A stretch of DNA of 6,358 nucleotides from Actinomycetota bacterium (GTDB lineage Bacteria > Actinomycetota > Acidimicrobiia > Acidimicrobiales > Microtrichaceae), in the NCBI GenBank assembly GCA_016703525.1, contig JADJBW010000032.1, positions 1 to 6,358 of the forward strand. Reading direction: 5' to 3'. Each line of letters begins with the position of its first letter. The first letter of the stretch is position 1. This document shows, one piece after another, positions 6,352-6,358 of this stretch. The position numbers were made by a program, and so were the translations under genes. A model generated the notes under the pieces. That model saw only the letters and a list, made by a program, of their open reading frames with translations. It had not been told where the DNA came from and searched no databases.

Positions 6352-6358
6352 ATCGTCG

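Noticed and set aside
6093..6353. An 86-codon minus-strand frame starting at an ATG at 6353
   Set aside because: It overlaps the small terminase in another frame, has a biased Arg/Ser/Gly composition, and the GGAGG there fits the small terminase start instead.
1..6358. CRISPR arrays, tRNA genes, insertion sequences, defence or toxin-antitoxin genes
   Set aside because: None could be seen; nearly every base belongs to the head-module genes and no direct-repeat arrays or terminal inverted repeats were found by eye.

Overview
The window is one stretch of the packaging and head module of a tailed double-stranded DNA phage or prophage. All recognisable genes lie on the minus strand, so the transcript runs from high to low coordinates. 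The DNA is very GC-rich with third codon positions almost always G or C, GTG starts are common, and the proteins resemble those of actinobacteriophages. These points suggest a siphovirus of HK97 type infecting, or integrated in, a high-GC actinobacterium. No host gene, integrase, tRNA or attachment site is present, so free phage and prophage cannot be told apart and the host genus cannot be named.

In transcription order the layout is: small terminase subunit (6339-5695), large terminase subunit (5698-4094), a 77-residue small membrane protein of unknown function (4083-3850), portal protein (3853-2599, reading frame broken near 3436-3440), prohead protease (2602-1829), a 522-residue major capsid protein (1791-223), then a strong hairpin (173-207), a C-rich untranslated stretch, and the first 33 codons of an unidentified gene that leaves the window (99-1). 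The six genes from small terminase to capsid are tightly packed. Three junctions share the same four-base GTGA stop/start overlap, and the others have good Shine-Dalgarno sequences 6-7 bases before the start. Only the capsid/downstream junction (123 bases) is long enough to hold regulation.

The genes make one pathway. The terminase pair recognises and cuts concatemeric DNA and pumps it through the portal. The portal seeds assembly of the capsid shell. The protease inside the prohead removes the N-terminal scaffold-like (delta) domain of the capsid protein, which would explain why no separate scaffold gene is seen. No defence system, CRISPR, mobile element or novel multi-gene system is visible. 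The points worth a second look are the broken portal frame at a five-C run, the small membrane protein between terminase and portal, the long extra N-terminal segment of the capsid protein, and the hairpin after the capsid gene.
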